Notes: a model not told the origin generated them from the letters alone. A stretch of DNA of 64,000 bases from Sporosarcina sp. P32b (GCF_002743335.1 NZ_PDZB01000003.1:231414-295413), one strand, 5' to 3'. Shown: positions 54,313-63,344, counted from the first letter of the stretch. A program made the numbers and translations.

Positions 54313-55608
54313 ATGTTTGTGGATCACGTTAAAGTATTTGTAAAAGGTGGCGACGGTGGCGATGGTATGGTTTCGTTCCGTCGTGAAAAATATATAGCCA
54401 ATGGTGGACCATCCGGTGGTGATGGTGGGAAAGGCGCAGACGTCATCTTTATCGTGGATGAAGGATTGCGTACGTTAATGGATTTCCGTTATCAGCGTCA
54501 TTTTAAAGCAGATCGTGGAGAACATGGTCAAAGTAAAAATATGCACGGTCGTAGCGGTAAGCATATGGTCGTTAAAGTTCCGCCTGGCACAGTCGTCAAA
54601 GATGCGGAAACCGATACGATTATCGCGGATTTGGTTGAACATGGCCAACAAGCAGTTATCGCGCGTGGTGGGCGTGGAGGACGCGGTAACAGCCGTTTCG
54701 TTACGCCACAGAACACGGCACCAGAGCTTTCTGAAAAAGGAGAGCCAGGTGTTAGTAAGGATATCGTGCTTGAATTGAAAGTTCTCGCAGACGTCGGTCT
54801 TGTTGGATTCCCGAGTGTTGGGAAATCAACGTTGCTTTCAGTCGTTTCTTCAGCGAAGCCGAAAATTGCGGATTATCACTTTACTACACTAGTACCGAAC
54901 CTTGGAATGATCGAAACGGATGATCACCGTACATTTGTTATGGCAGATTTACCTGGATTGATTGAAGGTGCGCATGAAGGAATCGGACTAGGACATCAGT
55001 TCCTGCGTCACATCGAACGTACGCGTGTTATCGTGCACGTCATCGACATGTCAGGACTTGAAGGCCGTGAGCCGTTCGACGACTATCAGACGATCAATAA
55101 AGAACTTGAGCAGTACAATATGCGATTGACTGAACGTCCACAGATCATTGTGGCGAATAAAATGGATATGCCGGATGCACAAGACAATCTGGAGATATTT
55201 AAAGAGGCGCTTGGTGATGAAGAGATTCAAGTGTTCCCGATTTCAGCATTGACGAGAACTGGTTTGGATCCATTGCTGTACGCGATTTTAGATCTGCTTG
55301 AAACTACACCGGAATTCCCGATGTTGACTGATGCAGATGAAGAAGATGCGAGCAACTCCGTATTGTATAAACACGAATCAACTGGACCTGATTTCGTTAT
55401 TTCACGCGACGATGATGGAGCGTTTATGTTGTCGGGTTATACGTTGGAGCGTTTGTTCCAAATGACCGATTTCAACTTCGATCAATCAGTCCGCAAGTTC
55501 TCACGTCAAATGCGTGGTATGGGAATCGACGAAGCATTGCGTGAACGCGGTGCGAAAAACGGCGATATCGTTCGTATCATGAGCTACGAATTCGAGTTCT
55601 TGGAATAA
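54313..55608 (+). CDS. obg: GTPase Obg
   Basis: A 431-residue protein with the glycine-rich Obg fold ([27 protein letters not shown]), a G domain ([22 protein letters not shown]) and the C-terminal OCT domain. It is essential for ribosome assembly, the stress response and sporulation initiation. It starts six bases after spo0B behind TTAGGAGG. Confidence 0.98.
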   Translation: MFVDHVKVFVKGGDGGDGMVSFRREKYIANGGPSGGDGGKGADVIFIVDEGLRTLMDFRYQRHFKADRGEHGQSKNMHGRSGKHMVVKVPPGTVVKDAETDTIIADLVEHGQQAVIARGGRGGRGNSRFVTPQNTAPELSEKGEPGVSKDIVLELKVLADVGLVGFPSVGKSTLLSVVSSAKPKIADYHFTTLVPNLGMIETDDHRTFVMADLPGLIEGAHEGIGLGHQFLRHIERTRVIVHVIDMSGLEGREPFDDYQTINKELEQYNMRLTERPQIIVANKMDMPDAQDNLEIFKEALGDEEIQVFPISALTRTGLDPLLYAILDLLETTPEFPMLTDADEEDASNSVLYKHESTGPDFVISRDDDGAFMLSGYTLERLFQMTDFNFDQSVRKFSRQMRGMGIDEALRERGAKNGDIVRIMSYEFEFLE

Positions 55609-55635
55609 GGAATGGCTCGTTTTGGGGGGAGCAAA

Positions 55636-56091
55636 ATGGAACAAATCGGGGAAGGTCAGTTTTATTTAGTGCGTGAAGATGTATTGACTGAGTCGATGCA
55701 GAAAATGTTGGAAGCTAAACGAATGATGGCAAGGGGCGAAGTGACGACGATCCAAGAAGCAACCAAACGGGTCGGTCTGTCACGCAGTGCCTTCTATAAA
55801 TATCGTGATGCCGTGTTCCCGTTCGAATCGATCGCACGGGACCGGATCTTGACGATTTTTATTCAACTGGAAGATTTAAAAGGTTCCTTAGCTGTGCTTT
55901 TGGAAGTCGTCTCAGAGGCGAAATGTAATGTATTGACGATCCACCAGACGATTCCTGTCCAGGGCCGCGCTAATATTACGTTATCGCTAGATGTGACGGA
56001 AATGGAAATTAAAGTAGAAGCATTTTTACAGCGACTTAAAGCACCTCGATTTATTGATTCCGTTGACTTAATTAGTTCAGGGGTTTTCTGA
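55636..56091 (+). CDS. pheB: ACT-domain protein PheB
   Basis: A 151-residue protein: an N-terminal helical part with a HTH-like SRSAFYKYRDAVFPFE (UPF0735 signature) and a C-terminal ACT domain (SLAVLLEVVSEAKCNVLTI). Its position before pheA is conserved. Its role is regulatory or unknown. ATG 55636 follows GGGGGGAG; the earlier in-frame ATG at 55612 lacks a ribosome site. Confidence 0.92.
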   Translation: MEQIGEGQFYLVREDVLTESMQKMLEAKRMMARGEVTTIQEATKRVGLSRSAFYKYRDAVFPFESIARDRILTIFIQLEDLKGSLAVLLEVVSEAKCNVLTIHQTIPVQGRANITLSLDVTEMEIKVEAFLQRLKAPRFIDSVDLISSGVF

Positions 56092-56122
56092 CCTCTTAAA
56101 TCAGTGGGGAGATGAAAGAATC

Positions 56123-57007
56123 ATGACAGAAAAGAAGTATATACCTTCCGTTGCGTATTTGGGACCTGAAGCATCATTCACTCATATTGCAGCGTCTGAT
56201 TTATTCGGCATGGAAGGCTTAACGCCACGTCCGACGATTCCAGATTGTATAGAAGCGGTGACAGAAGGCCATGTTGCCTATGCAGTCGTTCCGTTAGAAA
56301 ATGCACTTGAAGGTTCCGTACCGTTAACGATTGATTATTTATTTAATAGTGAAGAATTGTTTATCACAGCTGAAATTTCCACGCCAATTGAGCAGCATAT
56401 GCTAGTGAATAAATCGCAGATCCATCACTTGAATGAATTGGATTCGATTCAGTCTCATCCGCATGCGTTGGCACAATGTCATAAGTTTTTGCAATATCGT
56501 TTCCGCGGAGTTCCATTGATTCAGACGACGTCTACGGCAGCTGCAGCGAAATCTATTTCTGAACAGCCAGACTTACGTGTTGCGGCAATTGGCAACCGTT
56601 TGGCAGCAGAAACGTACGGCTTACATATAGCAGAAGAGAATATTCATGACTTCCACTTCAATCACACACGTTTCGTCGTGCTGTCGTTGCGTAAGGAGAA
56701 GTTAGAGCATTCGAAGCATGCTTCTTCGATGAAGACGACGTTGATGGTAAAGTTGCCTGAAGACGACCGTCCAGGGATGCTACATCAGATTCTGTCGGTG
56801 TTCTCGTGGCGCCGGTTGAACTTGAGTAAGATCGAATCACGTCCATTAAAGACGGGTCTTGGTCATTATTTCTTTATTATTGATATTAACGAGTCGGAGG
56901 AACATCCGATGATGAAGGGCGCGATGGAAGAACTAGACGCACTAGGCTGTACAGCACGCTCGTTCGGAACGTACTATGTCTACGAGTCTGGTGAATTTAT
57001 CTCTTAA
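56123..57007 (+). CDS. pheA: Prephenate dehydratase
   Basis: A 294-residue enzyme converting prephenate to phenylpyruvate in phenylalanine synthesis. YLGPEASFTH opens the catalytic domain, TSTAAAAKSI carries the conserved Thr of the active site, and NHTRFVVLS follows. The C-terminal ACT domain includes ESRPLKTGLGHYFFIID, the phenylalanine-binding ESRP motif. GTGGGGAG precedes the ATG. Confidence 0.97.
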   Translation: MTEKKYIPSVAYLGPEASFTHIAASDLFGMEGLTPRPTIPDCIEAVTEGHVAYAVVPLENALEGSVPLTIDYLFNSEELFITAEISTPIEQHMLVNKSQIHHLNELDSIQSHPHALAQCHKFLQYRFRGVPLIQTTSTAAAAKSISEQPDLRVAAIGNRLAAETYGLHIAEENIHDFHFNHTRFVVLSLRKEKLEHSKHASSMKTTLMVKLPEDDRPGMLHQILSVFSWRRLNLSKIESRPLKTGLGHYFFIIDINESEEHPMMKGAMEELDALGCTARSFGTYYVYESGEFIS

Positions 57008-57208
57008 GGATAGGCTGGCACGGTATACGTGAGTGGATTGGTGCTACGGAGGGGACGCATATCCCATTCGAGATGGAGCCAACTAGTCACTAGTGCAAAG
57101 ATATTCTTCGAACGCTTCGCTTTTGCTCCAACAGTATGACTAGTTGATACGTATCAATGTTCATTGCATGTTGGTTTGTAATAGGTAACTGCACTTGAAA
57201 TAAAACCA
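57008..57208. other. Intergenic stretch with a 10-bp inverted repeat
   Basis: No gene seen. CAACTAGTCA at 57080-57089 is matched perfectly by TGACTAGTTG at 57137-57146, with a 47-base loop that itself holds CGAACGCTTCG. Possible hairpin or protein site. Confidence 0.4.
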
Positions 57209-57246
57209 GTAAAGCCCCTGAACTTAACTAAGTTCAGGGGCTTTAC
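57209..57246 (+). terminator. Terminator of obg-pheB-pheA, bidirectional
   Basis: AAAGCCCCTGAACTT pairs perfectly with AAGTTCAGGGGCTTT. It also lies just past the end of the minus-strand ORF at 57251. Confidence 0.9.
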
Positions 57247-57250
57247 TAAT

Positions 57251-57391
57251 TCACACATTATCGCAAATAAGAGTTCTATGTCCATCCACTATAAACGTAG
57301 GATTAAAGCGGAAGCTCAAGCCACGCCCACCGGAAAAGCGTCCATAGCCGGAGCGGAAATCCCATACACTCTCTAATTGAACTGTCTTCAT
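57251..57391 (-). CDS. Small 46-residue minus-strand ORF
   Basis: ATG at 57391 opens MKTVQLESVWDFRSGYGRF, then an Arg/Gly/Phe-rich stretch and IVDGHRTLICDNV before the stop. GGATGGTGGA lies directly upstream as ribosome site. Its 3' end abuts the bidirectional terminator at 57209-57246. The GGATGG of the ribosome site is one arm of a hairpin (57395-57418), so translation may be gated by structure. No family recognised. Confidence 0.5.
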   Translation of the reverse strand: MKTVQLESVWDFRSGYGRFSGGRGLSFRFNPTFIVDGHRTLICDNV

Positions 57392-57394
57392 TCC

Positions 57395-57426
57395 ACCATC
57401 CTCTATTCATCAGGATGGTTTTTTAT
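57395..57426 (+). terminator. Hairpin with T run
   Basis: CCATCC (57396-57401) pairs with GGATGG (57413-57418), followed on the plus strand by TTTTTT. On the minus strand the same stem covers the ribosome site of the small ORF starting at 57391. Confidence 0.55.
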
Positions 57427-57484
57427 TTGGAATAAACAAGTCCCTGTTGAATATACATAACAAGAGAGGAGGCCTACACATATT

Positions 57485-57514
57485 GTCACAAAAGTAGGCG
57501 TCCGTTCATACGAT
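57485..57514 (+). promoter_or_regulatory. Candidate mother-cell sigma (E/K) promoter
   Basis: CATACGAT at 57507-57514 resembles the sigma-E and sigma-K -10 element. GTCACA 16 bases upstream contains the AC of sigma-K -35. It precedes a coat-type gene, which fits, but the match is short. Confidence 0.35.
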
Positions 57515-57539
57515 GGATTGATGGAAGGGGGAATTGTTA

Positions 57540-58667
57540 GTGGAAGTTCATATTGTCGTCAAGGGTGATACATTATGGAAGATCGCAAGACAATACGGTA
57601 TACCGTTCGAGGAACTGAAGCGGGTGAATGCGCACCTGGCGAATCCGGACTATATCGTTCCCGGCATGAAAATATTTTTGCCGATGGATAAGAAAAAGCC
57701 TCATCATAAAGGTGATCATACGCCACCCCAGGAGAAACCACATGAAAAACCGCACCATGAAAAGCCACACCATGAAAAACCACATGAGAAACCGCATCAT
57801 GAAGCACCGATGAAGCCGCCACACCAGGAGAAGCCTTCTAAACCGGCACCTCCACAAACGAAACCACCGAAGCATCAAGTGCCGCCGCTACCACAAGCGC
57901 CACAGATGCCACAGAGACCACAGTTGCCACCGATGCAGCAGAAGCCTTTGCCACAAGTACCGCCACCGGTCCCAGCACCGCCACCGATGCCGCAACAATC
58001 GCAGACTTCACCAGCAGTGCCTCATATGCCGATGCCGCCTATGCAGGCTCCACCGATGTGGCAGGCAGTATTCCCGATTTGCGGTTGGATGCCAATTTTC
58101 GATGCGGACTGCCATCCACATATGCCGCAACAACCTATGCAGCCTATGCCGCCGATGCAACCGCCTATGCAAGCGCCAATCAAACCGATGCCGCCCAAAG
58201 AATCATCTAAGTGGTGTGAAGAGTCACCCCATCACCATAAACCTGTTCCCGCACCGATGCCGGACGGTTGGCAGTTGATCGAATCGAGTTCATTACACAT
58301 GAAACCGAATCCGATGCCTCAACCAAAGCCGCCTGTGATGCAGCCAATGCCACAACAGCCGATGCCAATGCCAATGCCGCAACAACCAACGATGCCGCCT
58401 AAAGCGGAGACGCCACCGTCATGGTGTCCGTCAAATCAGCCGCATTGCTCACCGAATTGGCCGGTCCAGCCTCAATGGCCGACACAACCGGAATGTATGC
58501 CAGCGATGCAATGGATGCCGTATCCACAAATGATGCCGATGCCAATGCCACAGATGCCAATGCCGCCGATGTGGCAACAACCTCCAGGTTATCAGGGTGA
58601 TTGTGGGTGTAATACACCTCCACAACAGCCGATGCCAATACAGGAGGACTGGCACCGAAACCAGTAA
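57540..58667 (+). CDS. SafA-like LysM protein, rich in Pro, Met, Gln and His
   Basis: A 375-residue protein with one N-terminal LysM domain (VVKGDTLWKIARQYGIPFEE...NPDYIVPGMKIFLP, about 1-50), very like SafA of B. subtilis. It is followed by a His/Lys/Pro segment (HEKPHHEKPHEKP, about 65-90) and a long tail of repeated Pro-Met-Gln units (PMPQQP, QPMQPMPPM). Cysteines and tryptophans recur in the tail (WCEESPHHH, WCPSNQPHCSPNW). SafA organises the inner spore coat by binding cortex peptidoglycan and SpoVID. The position two genes before yebC is close to that of safA in B. subtilis. GTG 57540 lies nine bases after GGGGGA; TTG at 57534 is too close. Confidence 0.82.
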   Translation: MEVHIVVKGDTLWKIARQYGIPFEELKRVNAHLANPDYIVPGMKIFLPMDKKKPHHKGDHTPPQEKPHEKPHHEKPHHEKPHEKPHHEAPMKPPHQEKPSKPAPPQTKPPKHQVPPLPQAPQMPQRPQLPPMQQKPLPQVPPPVPAPPPMPQQSQTSPAVPHMPMPPMQAPPMWQAVFPICGWMPIFDADCHPHMPQQPMQPMPPMQPPMQAPIKPMPPKESSKWCEESPHHHKPVPAPMPDGWQLIESSSLHMKPNPMPQPKPPVMQPMPQQPMPMPMPQQPTMPPKAETPPSWCPSNQPHCSPNWPVQPQWPTQPECMPAMQWMPYPQMMPMPMPQMPMPPMWQQPPGYQGDCGCNTPPQQPMPIQEDWHRNQ

Positions 58668-58673
58668 CCGCGT

Positions 58674-59543
58674 ATGGCAGACAATCAGCGATTTACCAAA
58701 ATCAAAAAGAATGTCTGGAAAATGGAATCAGACGGAGCCATGTATTCTGTAAAGAAGTATGCATCACTCGCTCAAGCTGTGAAAGTTCGGCAAGTACATC
58801 AATTACTTAGTGCACAACATTTTCCATATATCTTGCCGATTGTCGATAAATCGGATCCTTTGTTAATCATGCAGCCGTGGCTCGAAAATGCGAAAGCGGT
58901 CAACTTTAAGCGTAGAATTGACCGTATCGACTCGTTCCGTGCGCTGCAAGCATTACATGATACGAAATATACGATTGATTGGCAGTCGATTTCCTGTCTG
59001 CCGCATTATCATATGATTGAGAAGTGGGAAATCCGTCTTGCACGCTTTGAAGAGTTGCGGGAAATGTGTGGGGCGTTTCTTACTTCTTCGACGATTGACC
59101 AGCTGTTACAGTATGGACGGGGTGCATTGCAGATTGCCAAAAAAGAACCACCTCCTGTTCACTCTCTGACGCTATTGCATGGCGATGTCGTACATCATAA
59201 TATTTTGCGGGACTCGACTGGGAATATCCGCTTTATAGATTTTGATTTAGCGTGCCTCGGAACGGAAGAGGATGAACGTGTGTTATGGATGCATCGTGTG
59301 TTGCCGCAAATTTCCTATAATCCGACTTTTTTGATGGGGGAGCATCCGGCGCTGCAAACCTTGTCAAACCAGTCGTTAGCGAAGCTTTTATATCCAAATG
59401 AAGTACTTCGGGAATGGTTGCATCTGTTGTCATTGCCACTAGCGCAGCAACAACGGATGGCTAGCAAACTTCTGCATTTTACAGATACTGCGCTCTCACA
59501 TTGGCCAAGATTATGGTATGATATAGAGCGAATGATGAAGTAG
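58674..59543 (+). CDS. CotS/YsxE-like spore-coat kinase-fold protein
   Basis: A 289-residue APH/choline-kinase-fold protein. The catalytic loop LHGDVVHHNIL (HGDxxxxN) and the metal motif FIDFDLA (DFD) are intact. The family includes the coat proteins CotS and YutH and YsxE. B. subtilis has ysxE between spoVID and valS; here the only such gene lies six bases after the SafA-like gene, suggesting a coat operon. The start overlaps no other gene, but its ribosome site is weak, so coupling is possible. Confidence 0.82.
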   Translation: MADNQRFTKIKKNVWKMESDGAMYSVKKYASLAQAVKVRQVHQLLSAQHFPYILPIVDKSDPLLIMQPWLENAKAVNFKRRIDRIDSFRALQALHDTKYTIDWQSISCLPHYHMIEKWEIRLARFEELREMCGAFLTSSTIDQLLQYGRGALQIAKKEPPPVHSLTLLHGDVVHHNILRDSTGNIRFIDFDLACLGTEEDERVLWMHRVLPQISYNPTFLMGEHPALQTLSNQSLAKLLYPNEVLREWLHLLSLPLAQQQRMASKLLHFTDTALSHWPRLWYDIERMMK

Positions 59544-59555
59544 GAGGTTTGATCC

Positions 59556-60281
59556 ATGGCAGGCCATTCCAAGTGGAAAAATATCCAGAACAGAAAAGGC
59601 GCACAGGATGCAAAACGAGGAAAGATCTTTCAGAAGATGTCGCGTGAAATTTACGTCGCAGCAAAGTCTGGCGGAGACGATCCGGACACGAATCCAGCTT
59701 TACGTCTAGCAATCGATAAGTCTAAGAGTGTAAATGTCCCAAATGATGTTATTCAGCGGGCAATTGATAAAGCAACAGGTTCGGGTGCGGATGAAAACTA
59801 TGAAGAAGTAATTTACGAAGGGTACGGGCCAGGCGGCGTCGCTGTCCTCGTCTATACCCTGACAGAAAACCGCAATCGTACAGCACCCAATATGCGCGTG
59901 GCATTCAATAAAAATGGCGGTAGTTTAGGAGAAACTGGCTCCGTCAACTATTTATTTGAACGCAAAGGCCGTTTGTTCATCGAACGTACGCAAGAAACGG
60001 ACGAGGACGCAGTCATGCTGGCGGCTTTGGAAGCAGGGGCAGAAGATGTTATTTCAACAGAAGATGGATTTGAAATTCTGACGGAACCTTCTGAATTCCT
60101 GAATGTAAAAGAAGCGCTTGAAGCGGAAGATTTAGTATTTATTTCAGCAGAAGTAGATATGGTTCCATCCGTTTATGCGGATTTGACCGAAGAGCAACAA
60201 GAACAATTTATGAATATGATCGATGCGTTGGAAGACGACGACGATGTACAAAACGTCTATTCTAATGCATCGGATGAGTAA
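59556..60281 (+). CDS. yebC: YebC/PmpR-family protein
   Basis: A 241-residue protein with the family start MAGHSKWKNIQNRKGAQDAK and the conserved YEGYGPGGVAVLVYTLTENRNRT. YebC-type proteins have long been called transcription regulators and are now linked to translation of difficult motifs such as polyproline; which applies here is unknown. TAGGAGG precedes the ATG. It is the last backbone gene in the window. Confidence 0.96.
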   Translation: MAGHSKWKNIQNRKGAQDAKRGKIFQKMSREIYVAAKSGGDDPDTNPALRLAIDKSKSVNVPNDVIQRAIDKATGSGADENYEEVIYEGYGPGGVAVLVYTLTENRNRTAPNMRVAFNKNGGSLGETGSVNYLFERKGRLFIERTQETDEDAVMLAALEAGAEDVISTEDGFEILTEPSEFLNVKEALEAEDLVFISAEVDMVPSVYADLTEEQQEQFMNMIDALEDDDDVQNVYSNASDE

Positions 60282-60405
60282 TGAATGCATCTAAACGTAG
60301 ATAAATCAAGGGTTTGAAGAGGGTTTTTATTAAATGTTACATGTAGAAATATCGCTTTTGTTACGATATACATGTATAAATGAACCTGAATTATTTATGA
60401 CATTC

Positions 60406-60464
60406 AAAGAGACATTTCCTACAAGTATTGTTGAAAACTTACTTAGTGGGAAGTGTCTTTTTTG
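60406..60464 (+). terminator. Terminator downstream of yebC
   Basis: AGACATTTCC (60410-60419) pairs with GGAAGTGTCT (60449-60458), then TTTTT. It lies about 130 bases after yebC and overlaps the beginning of the integrase remnant. Confidence 0.7.
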
Positions 60465-60879
60465 TTGTTGGAAGATGTTTTAAAAGAAGTTTTAAAAGAA
60501 TATATTTATGATATTAAAAGCAAAAACTATTCTGAAAAGGCAAATAGAGGTTTCAAGAATAACAATTTAGCGTCCTTCCAATATATTGCAACAGAATTAG
60601 AGTTTAGTGAACTTGAAGGGGCTAAGTCAACTCATATTAAATCCTATTTTATGTATCTGAAAGGAATAGGAAGAAAAGCAACCTACACTAATGGCATATT
60701 AAAAAGTGTGAGATCACTGTTTGTTTATTGTGTGAAAGAGGGTTATATCCTTGAAAGAATAATACTACTGTCAAAGGAAACTGATTGTACTTTTCTTTGT
60801 AGATACAGGTATACGAGCAAGTGAATTAATCAATATACACCACAATGGTGTACTAGATACAAATATAGAGATTAATTGA
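60462..60879 (+). pseudogene. Tyrosine recombinase (phage-type integrase) remnant
   Basis: The frame from about 60462 encodes an N-terminal SAM-like core-binding domain of a phage integrase (LKEVLKEYIYDIKSKNYSEK, then FVYCVKEGYILE). It then runs out of register after YILERI. The catalytic domain opening VDTGIRASELINIHHNGVLD appears in another frame at 60799-60876, with the first catalytic Arg in DTGIRASEL. It stops at 60877-60879. The stretch between and everything after is missing, so the enzyme is dead. The reading begins inside the yebC terminator and lacks a good start. Confidence 0.8.
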
Positions 60880-61458
60880 AAATGTATAAAATAAAGGTAT
60901 TTTCTAATTAGTCCAATATTGAAAAAGAACTGAGTATTACAGTTTGGGCTTTGTGTTTTCATACAACATCCCTCTGAACGACAGAGAAATCATTGAGAAT
61001 CTTAAACGCTAAGAGAGATCAACGGCATGAGCGTTGAATCGATGCTCGAGAAGAACACTTATATCGAGGACATGCAGATGGAGAAGGAGCGTATGATACA
61101 AGAGTGGCTGATTGTTGTAGTCAGGTGCGTTTAATGCTCTAGTTGAGTGAAGTGCAAAAGGGTGCAAAAAGAGTAGCAAACTTTGAGTGTGAATTGCGGT
61201 GAATAGGGAGAAAAGTGCGAAAAAGTATATATTGCACTGTTATATAGGGAAAATTACAACGAGTGTATCGTGCTAAAAGTGTTAGGACAATCTCAATACA
61301 AATTTTAAAATAGTGAAAATTCAAAATAGTATTTCGGAAAACAATTAAATTAACGTCCTTTTAATAGAACACATTTTATTTTTAAAATGGACTTCCAAAT
61401 TTAGTAGGTATTATGGTAGTATAGAAATAGGATGAAATTGCTAGGAGGGATATATATA
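60880..61458 (+). other. AT-rich gap with short coding fragments
   Basis: No intact gene. A 35-codon ORF at 61027-61134 (begins MSVESMLEKNTYIEDM) and a preceding stretch ending PLNDREIIENLKR look like pieces of decayed mobile-element genes, but I cannot name them. The rest is AT-rich with short GTGCAAAA-type direct repeats near 61152. Confidence 0.4.
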
Positions 61459-62103
61459 TTGGATAGTAGTGAAAGTATTAATAAGGAACTGACCCCAAAG
61501 AAGAAGAGTAATAAGATCATTATTGTAAGTATTTTAGCTATTGTTATAATTTTAAGTGGAATTTTTGGTGTAATGAAATATCAAAATTTGCAAAAAGAGA
61601 AAAAAAAGCAGGAATACGCCACTATCCTAGCAGAAACCTCAGTTGAAATGTATTTTGAATTTTTATTATCAAGTGTTATAGTAGCCAATTACTCCGACGT
61701 ATGGAGAAACGCTATTGACAAACGAAACGACTTTAGTACAAAAATCAGCGAATATAAAGAGAGATTAACAGAGAATGGAATGATAGAAGCAAGAGAAAAA
61801 GGGCGAGAGAAGATAAGAGAGAACATGAAAATACTCCAAAGTCCCCCTGCCGAATATGTGGAAACGTATACACTAATAAAACAAATGTATGGTGTTTATA
61901 CTAAAATGGTAGATCAGGCGTTGTCGCCTACTGGATCTTTAATTGATTTTAATAGAAAAACCAACGACCTATATAGTCAATTTGAACAACAACAAGAAGA
62001 GTTGTTAATTACTTTACCAGCCGATATTAAAAAGTTGAAAGAAGATTACGAGAAAAATAAAGAGGAAGAAAAAGAGGAAGAAAAAGAAATAATTTCAGAT
62101 TAA
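61459..62103 (+). CDS. Bitopic membrane protein with charged helical tail, function unknown
   Basis: A 214-residue protein: a short Lys-rich N-terminus, one span (about 19-38) and a long helical extracellular or cytoplasmic part. It ends in a Glu/Lys-rich tail (KNKEEEKEEEKE). Translation is best started at TTG 61459, nine bases after AGGAGGG; an in-frame ATG at 61432 precedes that site. The gene is AT-rich and isolated, followed by its own terminator. It resembles small cargo or stress proteins on accessory islands, without an assignable family. Confidence 0.65.
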   Translation: MDSSESINKELTPKKKSNKIIIVSILAIVIILSGIFGVMKYQNLQKEKKKQEYATILAETSVEMYFEFLLSSVIVANYSDVWRNAIDKRNDFSTKISEYKERLTENGMIEAREKGREKIRENMKILQSPPAEYVETYTLIKQMYGVYTKMVDQALSPTGSLIDFNRKTNDLYSQFEQQQEELLITLPADIKKLKEDYEKNKEEEKEEEKEIISD

Positions 62104-62113
62104 TTATCTATTG

Positions 62114-62140
62114 AACACCCTTTCGTTAAGGGTGTTTTTA
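62114..62140 (+). terminator. Terminator after the membrane protein gene
   Basis: AACACCCTT / AAGGGTGTT stem with a five-base loop and T run. Confidence 0.88.
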
Positions 62141-62422
62141 TTATGCATAAAAATGAAATAGAGGAGAAATAGTGTAGATTTAGGTGGCTGATTTTCTCTA
62201 TTTTTGTGACTTACTTGCAAGGCATTCACTACTTTCCATGGGAACATAATATCGTTAGGTATCGCCTAACTTCACATACATAGTATATGGGAACAGATTT
62301 CCCTTATGCTCTTTCCTTATATTTTCACTATTTAGTATTAATCATTGTAATTCAAAATGAAATTCTATGTAGTGGTTTGTACTTACAATATATTAAGCAA
62401 TCTAACAATTAGAACTTTTTGT
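62141..62422. other. Non-coding AT-rich stretch
   Basis: Nothing coding is visible. A small hairpin GTTAGGTATCGCCTAAC occurs near 62254. The segments CATGGGAACATA (near 62238) and TATGGGAACAGA (near 62286) are short direct repeats. Confidence 0.4.
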
Positions 62423-62454
62423 ATGGTAATATATATACAGGATTATATTACCAT
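62423..62454. repeat. Perfect 11-bp palindrome before the lipoprotein gene
   Basis: ATGGTAATATA and TATATTACCAT form perfect inverted arms around a 10-base spacer, ending directly before the ribosome site AAGGAGAGG. It could be a repressor operator or an mRNA hairpin. It includes -10-like TATATT and ATATAT sequences. Confidence 0.7.
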
Positions 62455-62468
62455 AAGGAGAGGTTTTT

Positions 62469-63344
62469 GTGCGTGAAAGTATATTATTTTTTCCAATACT
62501 TCTAATTATTTTAATTGTTGGTTGCAGTAAAAATAATTCTGAGGAGTTAAATAAAAATGATTTAGATGCTGTGGTTAAAGAAGAAAGTAAAGAAGAGCAA
62601 CAATTAAAAATCGTAGATGACTATAAACGTATACTGGAAGAGGGAAATGAAGAATCTATATTCTTTGACTACTACACTACATTTACTCAAACAGGAGATT
62701 ACACTAATAGATCAGATGAGATAATTGAAGTGTACAATCTTGCTGTTGAGAGTGCATTTCAAAAATCTAAAGATGATTTTTATAAAAATGAGTATTGGTT
62801 TGACTACTCTATAATTGAAGATAGTTTAAATGAAAAGATAATAAATTTCCGTAAGCAAGAAATAGAAAACATAACTAACTCCATGAAATATCCGATCATG
62901 AATGGAGAGTACACAAAAGCAAAAGAAGCATATTCACGTTTTATTAAAAATGAATCTACGGATGCAATGTACGAGTATGCAAAAAGTAAAGAATTAGATG
63001 AAACGGGCTACGTACCCAGTAACCCATTCGTTAATATCTCACCGTTCTATGATGGTGTTTTATCTGATGAAATATTGGATTATGCATCAGCCATAAATGG
63101 ATCACTAGGTGTATGGATTGAGAGATATAACTCAATTAATTCAAGAAATTTAGATATTGTTAAAATCGAGATAAAGAATCCGATACTTGGTATGTCTAAA
63201 GATGAAGTCCTTAAATCTACGTGGGGAGAACCAGATAAAGTTAATAGAACTGTTACATCATATAGTCAAAGAGAACAATGGGTTTATCCAAACTATAAAT
63301 ATCTTTATTTTACTGATGAAATTTTAACAGCTTTTCAAGATTAA
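62469..63344 (+). CDS. Lipoprotein with C-terminal BamE/SmpA-like repeat-type domain
   Basis: A 291-residue lipoprotein. Translation starts at GTG 62469 after AAGGAGAGG; the signal core ends in the lipobox IVGC (about residues 16-19). A helical middle (about 40-220) is followed by a C-terminal module (NPILGMSKDEVLKSTWGEPD...EQWVYPNYKYLYF). This module is typical of a small domain seen in Bacillales lipoproteins and similar in pattern to SmpA/OmlA-type domains. Function unknown. Codon use and AT content match the island rather than the backbone. Confidence 0.72.
   Translation: MRESILFFPILLIILIVGCSKNNSEELNKNDLDAVVKEESKEEQQLKIVDDYKRILEEGNEESIFFDYYTTFTQTGDYTNRSDEIIEVYNLAVESAFQKSKDDFYKNEYWFDYSIIEDSLNEKIINFRKQEIENITNSMKYPIMNGEYTKAKEAYSRFIKNESTDAMYEYAKSKELDETGYVPSNPFVNISPFYDGVLSDEILDYASAINGSLGVWIERYNSINSRNLDIVKIEIKNPILGMSKDEVLKSTWGEPDKVNRTVTSYSQREQWVYPNYKYLYFTDEILTAFQD

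Noticed and set aside
57800..58640. Apparent tandem DNA repeats
   Set aside because: The repetition follows codons of Pro-Met-Gln units in a coding region and is irregular in length; it is a protein low-complexity region rather than a separate repeat element.
57559..58655. Several minus-strand ORFs opposite the SafA-like gene
   Set aside because: They arise from the Pro/Met/Gln/His repeat codons read backwards (Trp/His/Arg/Leu or Val/Ala/Ser repeats); the forward frame has a bona fide LysM domain.
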